Below, piece after piece: positions 8,062-15,852 of a DNA stretch of 53,750 nucleotides (position 1 is the first letter of the stretch; each line of letters begins with the position of its first letter). The notes under the pieces are model-generated. The model ran no database searches and had not been told where the DNA came from. It saw nothing but the letters and a program-made list of their open reading frames with translations. A program made the translations under genes and the position numbers. This DNA comes from CAMDBL01 sp964498125. Lineage in GTDB: Bacteria > Pseudomonadota > Alphaproteobacteria > Rhizobiales > Hyphomicrobiaceae. Location of the stretch: NCBI GenBank assembly GCA_964498125.1, contig CAZCGE010000098.1, positions 1-53,750 on the forward strand. Direction: 5' to 3'.

Positions 8062-9411
8062 ATGACCGACCCGCAAATCGGCATGTTGATGCTGGGACTG
8101 TTCATCTTCATCATCATGCTCGGCTTCCCGATCGCGTTCACGCTGATGGCCATGGGTGTTGGCTTCGGCTTCTATGCCTACTTCTCGCCGGGTCAGGCCT
8201 TCCACGAGAACCGGGTTTTCACACTGCTGGTGCAGAAGGCGTTCGAGGTGTCGTCGAACGACGTTCTGGTGGCGGTGCCGCTGTTCCTGTTCATGGGCTA
8301 TCTGGTCGAGCGCGCCAACATCCTCGATCGCTTGTTCAATGCGCTGCAGATCTCGATGAAGAACGTCCCCGGCGCGCTTGCCGTGGCGACGATGATCACC
8401 TGCGCGATGTTCGCGACGGCGACGGGCATCGTCGGCGCGGTGGTGACGCTGATGGGGCTGCTCGCTCTGCCGGCCATGTTGCGCGCCGGCTACGATATTA
8501 AGCTCTCCGCCGGCGTGGTCTGCGCCGGCGGCTGCCTCGGCATCCTGATCCCACCCAGCATCCTGCTCATCGTCTACGCCGCCACGGCGGGCGTCTCGGC
8601 CGTCAAGCTCTATGCCGCGGCCTTCATACCGGGGTTCCTGCTGGCCGGGCTCTACATCGTCTACATCATCGTGCGAGCGATGATCAATCCGGCGCTGTGC
8701 CCCAAGCTGCCCAAGGAACAGACCGACATTCCCTTCGGCGAGGTCATGTGGGCGCTGGCGACCGCGTTCCTGCCGCTCGCGCTGCTGATCATATCGGTTC
8801 TGGGTGCGATCCTGTTCGGCCTGGCGACGCCATCGGAGGCGGCCGCCGCGGGAGCACTGGCCAGCCTGGCCCTTGCCGCCGCCTACCGGTCGCTCAACTA
8901 CCAGATGCTGAAGGAGTCGGTCTATTTGACCGTGCGCGCCTCGGCGATGGTGTGCTGGCTGTTCATCGGTTCGTGGACGTTTTCGGCGGTGTTCGCCATT
9001 CTTGGCGGGCAGAAGGTGGTCGAGGACTTCATTCTCTCGCTCAACATGTCGTCGACGCAGTTCCTGATCATGACCCAGGCCATTATCTTCCTGCTTGGCT
9101 GGCCGCTGGAATGGACCGAGATCATCATCATCTTCGTGCCGATCTTCCTGCCGCTCCTCGACAAGTTCAGCATCGATCCGATCTTCTTCGGCATCCTGGT
9201 CGCGCTCAACACCCAGACCGCGTTCAATACGCCACCGGTGGCGATGGCCGCGTTCTACCTGAAAGGTGTCGCCCCGCCGGAAGTGCAGCTGACGCATATT
9301 TTCCGGGGCGCCCTGCCGTTCGTGTTCATGGTGTTCATCACCATGGCGCTGGTCTACATCTTCCCCGGGCTGGCGCTGTGGTTGCCCGACTACCTCTACA
9401 AGCCGAGGTGA
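8062..9411 (+). CDS. dctM: TRAP transporter large permease DctM
   Basis: 449-residue permease of the DctM family with about 12 membrane helices; it performs the sodium-coupled transport step. Visible signatures are the FPIAFTLMAMGVGFG start, ATGIVGAVVTLMGLLALPAML, GGCLGILIPPSI (ILIPPS is strongly conserved) and LNTQTAFNTPPVAMAAFYLKG near the end. The ATG at 8062 has AAGGGGG upstream and lies two bases after the dctQ stop, so the genes are translationally linked; the in-frame TTG at 8056 would overlap dctQ and is less likely. Confidence 0.95.
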   Translation: MTDPQIGMLMLGLFIFIIMLGFPIAFTLMAMGVGFGFYAYFSPGQAFHENRVFTLLVQKAFEVSSNDVLVAVPLFLFMGYLVERANILDRLFNALQISMKNVPGALAVATMITCAMFATATGIVGAVVTLMGLLALPAMLRAGYDIKLSAGVVCAGGCLGILIPPSILLIVYAATAGVSAVKLYAAAFIPGFLLAGLYIVYIIVRAMINPALCPKLPKEQTDIPFGEVMWALATAFLPLALLIISVLGAILFGLATPSEAAAAGALASLALAAAYRSLNYQMLKESVYLTVRASAMVCWLFIGSWTFSAVFAILGGQKVVEDFILSLNMSSTQFLIMTQAIIFLLGWPLEWTEIIIIFVPIFLPLLDKFSIDPIFFGILVALNTQTAFNTPPVAMAAFYLKGVAPPEVQLTHIFRGALPFVFMVFITMALVYIFPGLALWLPDYLYKPR

Positions 9412-9442
9412 ACGGCCTGCCGCGCAGCGGGAACCCTGACGC

Positions 9443-10846
9443 ATGAGCCTCAGTGCACTCAGCCTCGGCCAGGCCGCCGCCGACATTCGCGAAGGCCGCA
9501 TCACGTCGGCCGAGCTGGTCGGCGATTGCCTGGCGCGTTGCAAGGAGGTCGACGAGAAGGTGCGGGCGTGGGCGTTCCTCGACCACGAGCACGCCATGCG
9601 CCAAGCCGAAGCCGCCGACTTGCACCGCCAGACGGGCAAACCCCTGGGCCCGCTGCACGGCGTGCCGGTCGGCATCAAGGACATCTTCGACACCGGCGAC
9701 ATGCCGACCGAGCTGGGCTCGCCGTTTTGGGCCGGCCGGACCCCGCGCCGCGACGCCGCCGCCGTCGCCCGGCTGCGCGCGGCGGGCGCCGTCATCATGG
9801 GCAAGACCGTGACCACGGAGTACGCCTATTTCCACCCAGGCAAGACCACCAATCCTTGCGATCACGGCCGAACGCCCGGCGGGTCCTCCAGCGGCTCGGC
9901 CGCCGCCGTCGCTAGCGCGATGGTGCCCGGCGCGATCGGCTCGCAGACCAATGGCTCGGTGATCAGACCGGCGGCATTCTGCGGCGTGGTCGGCTTCAAG
10001 CCGACGCATGGGCTCATCCCACGCAGCGGCGCGCTGCTGCTGTCGCGCACGCTCGACCAGGTCGGCGTGTTCGCACGCACCGTGGAGGACGTGGCGCTGC
10101 TCGCCGCGACGCTGGCCGGGTTCGACGAGGAGGATCCGGACACGCGCCCGATCGCGTCGCCGCCGTTCGTGTCGGTCGCGGCCAGCGAGCCGCCGTTGCC
10201 GCCGCGTCTCGCCTTCGTGCGCTCGCCCGCCTGGGAGCACGCCGAGCCGGTCACCCGCGCGGCGTTCGCCGAGCTCACCGAGGCGCTCGGCGGCGGCATC
10301 GAGGAGGTCGAACTCGGCGCCGGCTGCGAGCGTGCCATCGACATGCACCGGGTGGTGATGGAGGTGGAGATGGCGCACAACCTCAATCGCGACTTCGACA
10401 AGGGCGGCAGCCAGCTCAGCCCGCAGCTGCGGCAGCTCATCGAGCGGGGACGCGCCCGCCCGGCGATCGACTACCTCGCCGCGGTCGCCGCCATCGCCCC
10501 GCTCAATGAGAATCTCAATTCTGTTTTCGACGAATTCGACGCGATCCTCACGCCGGCAGCGCCGGGCGAGGCGCCGCTCGGCCTCGAGAGCACCGGCAAC
10601 CCGATCTTCTGCACGATCTGGACCTATCTCGGCACGCCGGCCATCACGCTGCCGCTGATGCAGTCCGAACGTGGCCTGCCGCTCGGCGTGCAGCTCGTCG
10701 CCCGCCGCGACAACGACGCGCGCCTGTTGCGCACGGCGCGCTGGCTCGTCAATACACTTGGGCGCAACAATCGCCGACGCATCGGCGGCGAAGTCGCTGC
10801 GACCGCGTCCCAGGCACCGCGTAAAGGCAAAAGGAAACCGTCATGA
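9443..10846 (+). CDS. amidase (amidase-signature family), first of a pair
   Basis: 467-residue amidase-signature hydrolase. The catalytic triad can be placed: Lys79 in GVPVGIKD, cis-Ser148 in TPGGSSSGSA and nucleophile Ser172 in TNGSVIRPA; the 69 and 24 residue spacings equal those of malonamidase E2. It cleaves C-N bonds of an amide whose identity is unknown. The tail after about residue 440 is basic (KGKRK). It begins 31 bases after dctM and so may share the TRAP operon, which would make its substrate something imported by that transporter. The stop overlaps the start of a 57-residue membrane protein. Confidence 0.9.
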   Translation: MSLSALSLGQAAADIREGRITSAELVGDCLARCKEVDEKVRAWAFLDHEHAMRQAEAADLHRQTGKPLGPLHGVPVGIKDIFDTGDMPTELGSPFWAGRTPRRDAAAVARLRAAGAVIMGKTVTTEYAYFHPGKTTNPCDHGRTPGGSSSGSAAAVASAMVPGAIGSQTNGSVIRPAAFCGVVGFKPTHGLIPRSGALLLSRTLDQVGVFARTVEDVALLAATLAGFDEEDPDTRPIASPPFVSVAASEPPLPPRLAFVRSPAWEHAEPVTRAAFAELTEALGGGIEEVELGAGCERAIDMHRVVMEVEMAHNLNRDFDKGGSQLSPQLRQLIERGRARPAIDYLAAVAAIAPLNENLNSVFDEFDAILTPAAPGEAPLGLESTGNPIFCTIWTYLGTPAITLPLMQSERGLPLGVQLVARRDNDARLLRTARWLVNTLGRNNRRRIGGEVAATASQAPRKGKRKPS

Positions 10847-11016
10847 CCAACCTTGTCACCGGCATCATCGGCATTCTGCTGGTGCTGATCTTCCTCGGCA
10901 TCATGCTGCTGTGGGTGCCGGCCCTGCCGCTGATCATCATTGTCGTCGTCGTGATGCTACTGCTGATCACCGACTTCGTGCAAACCTTGCGCGCCAACGA
11001 CAATAATGCCGAGTGA
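10843..11016 (+). CDS. small membrane protein, 57 aa, between two amidases
   Basis: The ATG overlaps the upstream amidase stop (ATGA) and the stop overlaps the next amidase start (TGATG), so the three are translationally coupled; this and the strongly hydrophobic composition argue it is real. Two membrane segments are visible: about residues 5-25 (GIIGILLVLIFLGIMLLWV) and 27-43 (LPLIIIVVVVMLLLITD), ending in a short polar tail LRANDNNAE. No catalytic motif is seen. A plausible role is a membrane anchor or accessory for the amidases or the TRAP permease; that is inference, and I do not recognise a family. Confidence 0.75.
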   Translation: MTNLVTGIIGILLVLIFLGIMLLWVPALPLIIIVVVVMLLLITDFVQTLRANDNNAE

Positions 11017-12344
11017 TGACCGACCTCGCCGCCCTCACGGCCACCGCTGCCGCCGACGCCATGCGTCGTGGCGATATCACCTCCGAGGCGCTGACACAGT
11101 CCTGTCTCGATCGCATCGCCGCGCGCGAGCCCGAGGTGCAGGCCTTTGCCTACCTCGATCCCGAGCAGGCTCTCGAGCAGGCGCGCGCGAGCGACGTGGC
11201 ACGCCGCGAGGGCAAGGGCACCGGCGCGCTGCACGGCGTCCCGGTTGCCATCAAGGACATCATCGACACCGCCGACATGCCGACCGAGCACGGCTTTCCC
11301 GCCGCCTTCAAGGGGCGCCGCCCAGACAGGGATGCTTTCCTCGTCGCCCAGTTGCGCAGCGCCGGCGCCGTCATCATGGGCAAATCGGTGTCCTCGCCGC
11401 TGGCCAATCCGGGGCCCATCAAGACGCGCAATCCGCTGGATATCACCCGCAATCCCGGGACCTCCTCCTCTGGCTCGGCCGCAGCCGTCGCCGCCGGGAT
11501 GGTGCCGCTCGGGGTTGGCACGCAGACGGCCGGATCCGTCATCCGCCCGGCGTCGTACTGCGGCGTCTTGGGTTTCAAGCCGACGTTCGGTCTCGTCTCG
11601 CGGCGTGGCGCCCTGCTGCAATCGCAGACGCTCGACACCGTCGGCGTGCTGGCGCGATCGGTGGAAGATCTCGCGCTCCTCACCGACGCGATGGCGGCGC
11701 ACGACCCCGACGATCCGGTGAGCTATCTGCGCAGCCGACCTTCCCTGCTGGCCATGGCGCGCGAGCCGGTCCCTGTGCCGCCGCTGTTCGCCTTCATCAA
11801 ATCCCCCTTCTGGGATTCGGCCAGCCCCGATGTTCGAGAGGCCTATGGCGAACTGCTCGAGGCGCTGGGCGACCGCTGCCAAGAGATCGAACTGGTTTCG
11901 CTTGGCGATCTCCTGAAACACCAGCAGGATGTCATGTCGGTCGAAATTGCTGTGCATTACGGCAAGATCTACGACACCCATGGCGATCAGATGAGCGAAT
12001 TGGCCCGCTCGCTCGTCGAGAAAGGTCGCCAGCTCCCCGCCGATGCCTACCTAGGGGCATTGGCCAGGCGCGAGCCGGCTTATGAAACAATTCAGGATAT
12101 CCTGACCGGCTATACCGCCATCCTCACATTATCTTCGGATAACGTAGCGCCAAAAATCGATGCGCCCTTTACGACGAATGTGAGCGGGATTTGGACTTTC
12201 CTCGGCGTACCGGCCATCAGCCTGCCGTTGTTGGAAGTGGATGGCTTGCCGCTTGGCGTCCAGATCATCGCCCAGCGCCAAGATGATGGGCGCCTGTTGC
12301 GCACGGCCAAGTGGCTGGTCGAGTATTGCTCCAAACTGGACTGA
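11016..12344 (+). CDS. amidase (amidase-signature family), second of a pair
   Basis: 442-residue amidase, clearly paralogous to the one at 9443. Catalytic residues are Lys80 (GVPVAIKD), cis-Ser150 (NPGTSSSGSA, with Thr in place of the usual second Gly) and Ser174 (TAGSVIRPA). The ATG at 11016 shares its A with the upstream TGA. Differences in the C-terminal half, which shapes the substrate pocket, suggest the two enzymes act on different amides, perhaps successive steps of one pathway. It is the last gene of the plus-strand uptake block and is followed by a terminator-like hairpin. Confidence 0.9.
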   Translation: MTDLAALTATAAADAMRRGDITSEALTQSCLDRIAAREPEVQAFAYLDPEQALEQARASDVARREGKGTGALHGVPVAIKDIIDTADMPTEHGFPAAFKGRRPDRDAFLVAQLRSAGAVIMGKSVSSPLANPGPIKTRNPLDITRNPGTSSSGSAAAVAAGMVPLGVGTQTAGSVIRPASYCGVLGFKPTFGLVSRRGALLQSQTLDTVGVLARSVEDLALLTDAMAAHDPDDPVSYLRSRPSLLAMAREPVPVPPLFAFIKSPFWDSASPDVREAYGELLEALGDRCQEIELVSLGDLLKHQQDVMSVEIAVHYGKIYDTHGDQMSELARSLVEKGRQLPADAYLGALARREPAYETIQDILTGYTAILTLSSDNVAPKIDAPFTTNVSGIWTFLGVPAISLPLLEVDGLPLGVQIIAQRQDDGRLLRTAKWLVEYCSKLD

Positions 12345-12358
12345 TGGCGTAATAAGAA

Positions 12359-12386
12359 ATGGCCGGGCGGTATGCCACCCGGCCAT
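12359..12386. terminator. hairpin between converging amidase and H-NS genes
   Basis: ATGGCCGGG (12359-12367) pairs with CCCGGCCAT (12378-12386), and the stem continues inward after one mismatch to a TATG loop. It lies 15 bases after the amidase stop, between converging genes, so it may end transcription from both sides. Only a weak TTT follows. Confidence 0.5.
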
Positions 12387-12466
12387 TTGCATGTCCCGTG
12401 CAAGCCCGATGCGTCAATCGACGATCGAAAGGGCCGGCGCGCGTCGTCCGCGAGTGACGCAGCCGA

Positions 12467-12784
12467 TCAGCGGACGCGGAACCGTTCGATATCGCCGGTG
12501 GCCGTCGACAGCCATTTCGGCTTGCGACCACGGCCAGACCACGTCATCGTTGGGTCATCTGGATTGCGATAAAGAGAACCGCTCGAACCCTTTGACTTGG
12601 CCACCTTGCGGCCCAACGGGAAGAGATCACCGATATTGAAGCCCGCTTCCTGCGCCCGGGCAATCAGCTCCTCCTTGAGGTTGGCCTTTTCGCTGTGCTG
12701 CCGGACAATCATCATCTTGCCGACGCGCTCGCGAAGATCCGTCAGCTCCTTCAAGCTCATTTTTTCGAGCTGAGAGTCCTTCAT
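12467..12784 (-). CDS. H-NS family nucleoid protein (HvrA-like)
   Basis: 105-residue H-NS-like protein. An N-terminal coiled-coil (about 1-45, LEKMSLKELTDLRERVGKMM) serves oligomerisation and the C-terminal DNA-binding loop reads TMTWSGRGRKPKWL (about 80-93), the H-NS core motif. The start at 12784 is chosen over the longer frame because AGGAG sits seven bases upstream. H-NS proteins bind AT-rich DNA and silence acquired genes; the alphaproteobacterial HvrA/Spb branch also modulates genes controlled by RegBA, whose genes are 10 kb away here. The region upstream is AT-rich compared with the window, consistent with autoregulation. Confidence 0.9.
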   Translation of the reverse strand: MKDSQLEKMSLKELTDLRERVGKMMIVRQHSEKANLKEELIARAQEAGFNIGDLFPLGRKVAKSKGSSGSLYRNPDDPTMTWSGRGRKPKWLSTATGDIERFRVR

Positions 12785-13345
12785 GCCGTCACTCCTGTTT
12801 CCTGATGTCAGTCGCATTGAGGCTGGTAGCATTGCAATAAATGCCAATCAACTCATGCCTGAGTTTTACCTTGATATTGATCGTTTGCGCAAGCAAAAGG
12901 GCAGTGCACTCGGTGACATTTTTCGACTTTGGACCGAAGGTCCCGGTCATTAACCTATTAATGGCGGCCTAAGGTACCACTTGCAATCAAAAATCTGGTG
13001 GGAAAAAAGTCGGTCTGGGTCTGGCCGGCGACTGAATATGTGTTTCTGCCGGATAGTTAGAGCTCATCATGCACGTGTTGCCTGCGTATATCTATTTAGT
13101 GAACTGGATACATTGGTGGAATTGCATGACGGCAAGGCGTGAGTGGCGAAGGCCGAAACTGAATCGATTCAGCGAGTTAAGCCACAGAAGTATCGGGATT
13201 CATCGGGCGCGGACTTGGTCATTCGATTGTTTGGCATTGGCGCATGCGCTGGTGCGTCAGGTCGCCCCGGCTTGAATCCAGCCTGCCCCTTCCGTACTGA
13301 AGTGTCGCATGCCATTGTTTGCGGCAATGACAACCGGGGGTACCA
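12785..13345. other. intergenic region, AT-rich near the H-NS gene
   Basis: About 560 bases between the divergent H-NS and aminotransferase genes. The half next to the H-NS gene (to about 13100) has many A/T runs unlike the GC-rich surroundings and probably holds its promoter and H-NS binding sites. A plus-strand frame at 13069-13275 lacks a ribosome site and family features. No repeat or RNA gene is evident. Confidence 0.5.
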
Positions 13346-14521
13346 ATGCTCAAGCTGGTCGACAATCTGAAGCGGCTCGGAACCGAAAGCGCCTTCGAAA
13401 TCCTGGCGAAAGCCGCGGAGCTGCAGCGCAAGGGGCGCGATATCATCAATCTGGGGATCGGCCAGCCGGATTTTCGCACCCCCGATCACATCGTCGAGGC
13501 GGCGATCAAAGCCCTGCACGACGGCCATCACGGTTATACACCTGCCCAGGGCATCTTGCCGTTGCGCGAAGCGGTGTCTGCCGATTTGAAGCGGCGTCAT
13601 GGCGTCAACGTCGATCCCGATACGGTCGTCGTCATGCCGGGCGGCAAGCCGACCATGTTTTTCGCGATTCTGATGTTCGGCGCGCCTGGCGCCGAGATCA
13701 TGTATCCCGATCCCGGCTTCCCCATTTATCGCTCGATGATCCAGTATACGGGCGCCAAACCAGTACCAATCGTGCTGCGCGAGGACAATGGCTTTGCGTT
13801 CAATGCCGAGGAAGTTCTGGCTCAGATCACGCCGAGCACCAGCCTGATTATTCTCAACAATCCGGGCAACCCGACGGGTGGGGCGGCGCCGCCGGAAGAA
13901 ATCAAGAAGCTGGTGGCAGGACTGGTCCGCCACCCCAACGTCGCCATTCTGTCGGATGAAATCTACAGCTTGTTGCTCTATGGCGGGCGCAAGCATGAAA
14001 GCCTGCTGAAATATCCCGAAATCGCCGATCGCACGATCCTTCTGGATGGCTGGTCGAAAACTTACGCGATGACGGGATGGCGGCTGGGATACAGCGTGTG
14101 GCCGAAGGCGCTCGTCGAGACCGTGGTGCGGCTGGCCGTCAATTGCCATTCCTGCGTCAATGCGCCAACCCAATTCGCCGGGATTGCCGCGCTCGAAGGA
14201 CCGCAGGATTCTGTTCACGCCATGGTGTGCGCATTCGATGAGCGGCGGCGCGCGATCGTGCCGCTGTTGAACCAGTTGCCCGGTTTCCGGTGCGTCGACC
14301 CAAGTGGTGCATTCTATGCATTTCCCAACATCACCGGCACGGGCCTTACCGGCCGCGAATTGCAGGACATGATGTTGGAGAAAGCCGGCGTCGCGACGGT
14401 TGCTGGCACGGCGTTCGGCATCTGCGGCGAGGGCTACGTGCGTTTTTCCTACGCCAATTCGATCGAAAACATCACGGCAGCGATACAGCGCATCGGTACA
14501 ATGCTGACCGAGATGAAGTAG
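13346..14521 (+). CDS. class I/II PLP-dependent aminotransferase (aspartate aminotransferase-like)
   Basis: 391-residue fold-type I aminotransferase. NLGIGQPDFRTP near residue 36, GYTPAQGILPLREAV, NNPGNPTGG (PLP Asn), SDEIYS (Asp/Tyr of the PLP ring) and the Schiff-base Lys in DGWSKTYAMTGWRLGY are all present, and the substrate-carboxylate Arg sits in VRFSYANS near the C terminus. The family transfers amino groups between amino acids such as aspartate, alanine or aromatic residues and 2-oxoacids; specificity is not decidable here. GGGGG lies upstream of the ATG. It stands alone, apart from the small secreted protein that follows. Confidence 0.88.
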   Translation: MLKLVDNLKRLGTESAFEILAKAAELQRKGRDIINLGIGQPDFRTPDHIVEAAIKALHDGHHGYTPAQGILPLREAVSADLKRRHGVNVDPDTVVVMPGGKPTMFFAILMFGAPGAEIMYPDPGFPIYRSMIQYTGAKPVPIVLREDNGFAFNAEEVLAQITPSTSLIILNNPGNPTGGAAPPEEIKKLVAGLVRHPNVAILSDEIYSLLLYGGRKHESLLKYPEIADRTILLDGWSKTYAMTGWRLGYSVWPKALVETVVRLAVNCHSCVNAPTQFAGIAALEGPQDSVHAMVCAFDERRRAIVPLLNQLPGFRCVDPSGAFYAFPNITGTGLTGRELQDMMLEKAGVATVAGTAFGICGEGYVRFSYANSIENITAAIQRIGTMLTEMK

Positions 14522-14634
14522 GCTCGGCGGCGGCAACACTTTATTTACTCTGTTGGTCTTAGCTCGAAGCGGAGGGTGGATTGCGGGCCAAACCGCATCC
14601 TCCCCAAACACATGCATCGAGCGGACCTGCAGCC

Positions 14635-15006
14635 ATGAAGGCCGTCGTCTATGTCTTGGCTTTATTTGCCGCGGCCAAGATCGGCACGTCGGAGTACTTG
14701 TTCCGCGCTTCCGCGCGCGATGTCATCGTCGCGGCCTATCGTGATCGGGCGATCCAGGCGTGCCAGCGCGACACCAAGCTGCAGGCTCCTGGCGGCGAGG
14801 CGGTGTCCTGGTCACGCGCGACCGATATTCGCCTCAGCGTCGGCAAGAGCGGCTTCGATGTCCATCTCTGGCAAGTCGACCATCACCTTTGGAATGCGCG
14901 TTATCGCAATCTCTACCTTGTGCTGTCGCTGACCAATGAGAAGGCGGCTGGCCTGGTGTGCGAATACGATGTCGTGCACAACGCGGCGCAGATCAACCGC
15001 ATGTGA
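14635..15006 (+). CDS. hypothetical exported protein, 123 aa
   Basis: Small protein with an N-terminal hydrophobic stretch (MKAVVYVLALFAAAKIG) that could be a signal peptide or anchor, followed by a polar domain with two cysteines (in IQACQRD and LVCEYD) that could form a disulphide. I do not recognise a named family. The ATG at 14635 starts the hydrophobic stretch directly; an upstream TTG at 14581 would add a Pro/His-rich lead. Located 113 bases after the aminotransferase on the same strand. Confidence 0.6.
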   Translation: MKAVVYVLALFAAAKIGTSEYLFRASARDVIVAAYRDRAIQACQRDTKLQAPGGEAVSWSRATDIRLSVGKSGFDVHLWQVDHHLWNARYRNLYLVLSLTNEKAAGLVCEYDVVHNAAQINRM

Positions 15007-15062
15007 GGGCGGGCGCGTACACCGTGACCGTTAGGCGGCCGGTGGCGACCTCCGACCCCCTC

Positions 15063-15090
15063 AAAACGTCGCCGGATGCACATGGTCAGG
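15063..15090 (-). repeat. direct-repeat copy of the dehydrogenase 3' end (far side of the TA cassette)
   Basis: Matches 15855-15882, the last codons of the 2-hydroxyacid dehydrogenase gene, at 24 of 28 positions by eye, in the same orientation. Read on the minus strand it ends VHPATF-stop, against VHPAMF-stop in the gene. The DUF433/DUF5615 cassette lies exactly between the two copies. Confidence 0.7.
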
Positions 15091-15121
15091 TCTTAGGTCA
15101 CCAAGTCGGCGACGGTGCCCC

Positions 15122-15164
15122 AAAAAAGCGAACCCCGCCCAGCTTGTTATCGCCGAGGCGGGGT
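15122..15164 (-). terminator. rho-independent terminator of the DUF433/DUF5615 operon
   Basis: On the minus strand, stem ACCCCGCC (15164-15157) / GGCGGGGT (15139-15132) with a 17-base loop is followed by TTCGCTTTTTTG, a six-T run at 15127-15122. It is placed downstream of the toxin gene and inside the repeat-bounded cassette. Confidence 0.7.
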
Positions 15165-15243
15165 CGGTGCCCCACGCCGTCGCGCGGGCCGGGCGCACTC
15201 GCATGGTCGACCAACAGGGGCGCCAATTGCAAGGCAGCCATGC

Positions 15244-15605
15244 CAGAGCCCTGATGCGCTCACGCGCAGGCTCGATGACTATGAAGTGACCAACAAGGGT
15301 GCTGGCGAGATCGTGCAGCCGCGCAGCTGCATGGTCTACGCGCCGACGCGCCGACGCGCCGACAGTCGATCGAGGTCGAGCACGACAACCCCAGCCGCCG
15401 GAAGGCCTCGACGGACCACCAAGTCGCCGAAATCGAAGTCCTCGGTAAGCAACACCCGACCACTCGCGACGGCTTGATCGAGCACAATATCGTCGTCTGC
15501 TCCTGGGCATAGATCCACGGTGCGCACGACGTCCCAGCCGTCATTCAGGAGCCGCGCAACGATTGGCCCGTAGACCGACTCGTCCGCAAAGAGCGGCGGC
15601 TTCAT
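15244..15605 (-). pseudogene. DUF5615 PIN-like toxin, frameshifted
   Basis: The first 80 or so residues match the DUF5615 (Mut7-C/PIN-like) toxin family: FADESVYGPIVARLL, the segment GADDDIVLDQAVASGRVLLT and the conserved acidic EDFDFGDLVVRRG, then AAGVVVLDL. The frame stops early at 15336. The missing C-terminal part, ARLHDLASTLVGHFIVIEP..RERIRAL, lies directly downstream in another frame. The switch falls in three tandem copies of an 8-bp unit (15340-15363); removing one copy joins the frames exactly. The ATG overlaps the DUF433 stop by four bases (ATGA). Either inactive or phase-variable; even the repaired frame lacks the usual stop and runs on to 15061. Confidence 0.75.
15340..15363. repeat. 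three tandem copies of GCGCCGAC (8 bp)
   Basis: Perfect 8-bp tandem repeat, three units, inside the DUF5615 toxin gene. Because 8 is not a multiple of 3, gain or loss of a unit changes the reading frame; two units give an open toxin frame, three units give the early stop seen here. Confidence 0.9.
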
Positions 15606-15826
15606 TCCGCGGCCGCTGGCGCGGCACGACCGGCGAGGTCGGCCGCAAAAGCCAGTGCAGCTTTGATGTCGTCCTCGGTAATGTGCGGATACCCATCGAG
15701 AATCTCGGCCATCGTATCTCCGGCTGCAAGCTTCTTCAGCAACAGCTCTACGGTGATACGGGTCCCTCTAATGCAAGGCTTGCCGAGCATGATCTTGGGA
15801 TCGGTCGCGATGCGAGGGTGCTGCAT
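15602..15826 (-). CDS. DUF433 family antitoxin
   Basis: 74-residue DUF433 protein, the usual partner of DUF5615 toxins in type II TA modules. The family core is clear: DPKIMLGKPCIRGTRITVELLLKKLAAGDT, then ILDGYPHITEDDIKAALAFA, a compact winged-helix-type fold. The Ala-rich tail is typical. Its stop overlaps the toxin ATG, so the pair is coupled with antitoxin first. It starts 26 bases downstream of the dehydrogenase stop on the same strand. Confidence 0.9.
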   Translation of the reverse strand: MQHPRIATDPKIMLGKPCIRGTRITVELLLKKLAAGDTMAEILDGYPHITEDDIKAALAFAADLAGRAAPAAAE

Positions 15827-15852
15827 AGGCCACGCCTGCTTTGAATGCCGAC

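Noticed and set aside
7807..9816. 669-codon minus-strand frame opposite dctM
   Set aside because: Arg/Gln/His-rich composition typical of antisense frames in GC-rich DNA; it spans several real genes.
13069..13275. 68-codon plus-strand frame upstream of the aminotransferase
   Set aside because: No ribosome site, no recognisable features, lies in the promoter region.
15340..15363. Short tandem repeat considered as a CRISPR fragment
   Set aside because: Units are 8 bp with no spacers; it is a simple tandem repeat inside a gene.
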